NCBI RefSeq assembly: GCF_003605385.1
Contig: NZ_QYTV02000001.1
Location: 828,249 to 892,248, forward strand
DNA length: 64,000 bases
Direction of reading: 5' to 3'
Source: Siminovitchia acidinfaciens
Lineage (GTDB): Bacteria; Bacillota; Bacilli; Bacillales; Bacillaceae_C
Below the pieces are notes generated by a model. The model saw only the letters and a list, made by a program, of their open reading frames with translations. It was not told the origin of the DNA and did not search any database. Position 1 is the first letter of the stretch. Each line of letters opens with the position of its first letter. A program made the translations under genes and the position numbers. Shown here one piece after another: positions 63,733-64,000 of this stretch.

Positions 63733-64000
63733 TTATTTAATAAACTTATTAATTTTTCTGCTTGCCGTCGACTGGTCGATACCAAGCAATTCTGCAACTT
63801 TATATGAGCTCTTATGAACTTCGTAGGCTTTTCGGATTAATTGCTTTTCCATCTCATCTCTTACTTGCTTAAGGGGTGCAATATCCTTCACGACGACGAT
63901 GGCATCGTTGGCCTCCCTGTACCGAACTTCCTCGGGTAAGTCATCAAAGGTTATTTCATCGTTTTCAGAAGTCACAACAAGCCGCTCGATTAAATTTTCC
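63733..64000 (-). CDS. sigma-54-dependent enhancer-binding regulator, C-terminal part
   Basis: Only the last 88 or so codons are in the window; the frame runs on past the right edge (NLIERLVVTSENDEITFDDL is the usual end of the AAA+ domain). The C-terminal Fis/TyrR-type helix-turn-helix is at LIRKAYEVHKSSYKVAELLG then IDQSTASRKINKFIK. The part before it, KDIAPLKQVRDEMEKQL, is the normal linker. It converges on a sigma-54-controlled aminotransferase gene and is the likely activator of that promoter. Confidence 0.88.
   Translation of the reverse strand, partial: ENLIERLVVTSENDEITFDDLPEEVRYREANDAIVVVKDIAPLKQVRDEMEKQLIRKAYEVHKSSYKVAELLGIDQSTASRKINKFIK

Overview
The window looks like chromosomal DNA from an endospore-forming member of the Bacillaceae. 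The evidence is the spore genes (CotF-type coat proteins, YhcN-type lipoprotein, YunB, LytH, YutH), AGGAGG-type ribosome binding sites with many TTG/GTG starts, and gene order that follows the Bacillus subtilis yus, suf, yun, yut, yum and yui blocks. The many hairpin-forming interspersed repeats resemble those of Mesobacillus/Cytobacillus-type genomes, but I cannot fix the genus. I see no tRNA, rRNA, prophage, insertion sequence or CRISPR array.

Layout. 1-3.3 kb: a partial phospholipase D-type protein, a coat protein and an FtsW/RodA-family protein. 3.6-12.1 kb: an accessory catabolic cluster. It holds an NCS1 permease, a nitrilase-family amidohydrolase, a kynurenine-formamidase-like cyclase, two paralogous ureohydrolases, a LysR regulator, a D-2-hydroxyacid dehydrogenase and a sodium:solute symporter. 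Its first operon has a good sigma-54 promoter and its second half has LysR-type palindromes and a cre-like site. 12.1-14.6 kb: a NERD-domain pseudogene with two frameshifts, flanked by two arrays of 21-bp-period repeats, then two small coat proteins. 14.7-21.3 kb: fatty-acid beta-oxidation genes fadM and fadNAE with a FadR operator. 21.5-23.1 kb: a motPS-type flagellar stator pair. 23.2-25.3 kb: yusI, gcvH, yusF, yusE and a small unknown. 25.7-30.9 kb: the complete sufCDSUB iron-sulphur cluster assembly operon.

31-42.6 kb: yunF, yunD, yunC, yunB, an NhaC-family antiporter with a structured leader, an NSS transporter with its 38-residue MetS-like partner, lytH, a spore lipoprotein, yutD, yutE and yutF. 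42.8-50 kb: a chemoreceptor with a sigma-D-type promoter, pgpA, yutH, an Nfu-type protein, yuzD, yutJ, yuzB and an A-type Fe-S carrier. 50-57.8 kb: yumC, yumB (with a Rex-like site), a Nudix hydrolase, yuiB, yuiC, yuiD, pepA and a Gly/Pro/Tyr-rich small protein. 58-64 kb: a hotdog thioesterase, a PotD-like lipoprotein and a class III aminotransferase (both behind clear sigma-54 promoters), an amidase, and the C-terminus of a sigma-54 enhancer-binding regulator.

The points that most deserve follow-up are the uncharacterised guanidino/amide-type catabolic cluster, three sigma-54 promoters in front of nitrogen-metabolism-like genes, the 21-bp-period arrays, the interspersed hairpin repeats, and two structured non-coding segments (upstream of gcvH and of the NhaC gene). 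Functions are by family recognition from sequence only; no database search was run.
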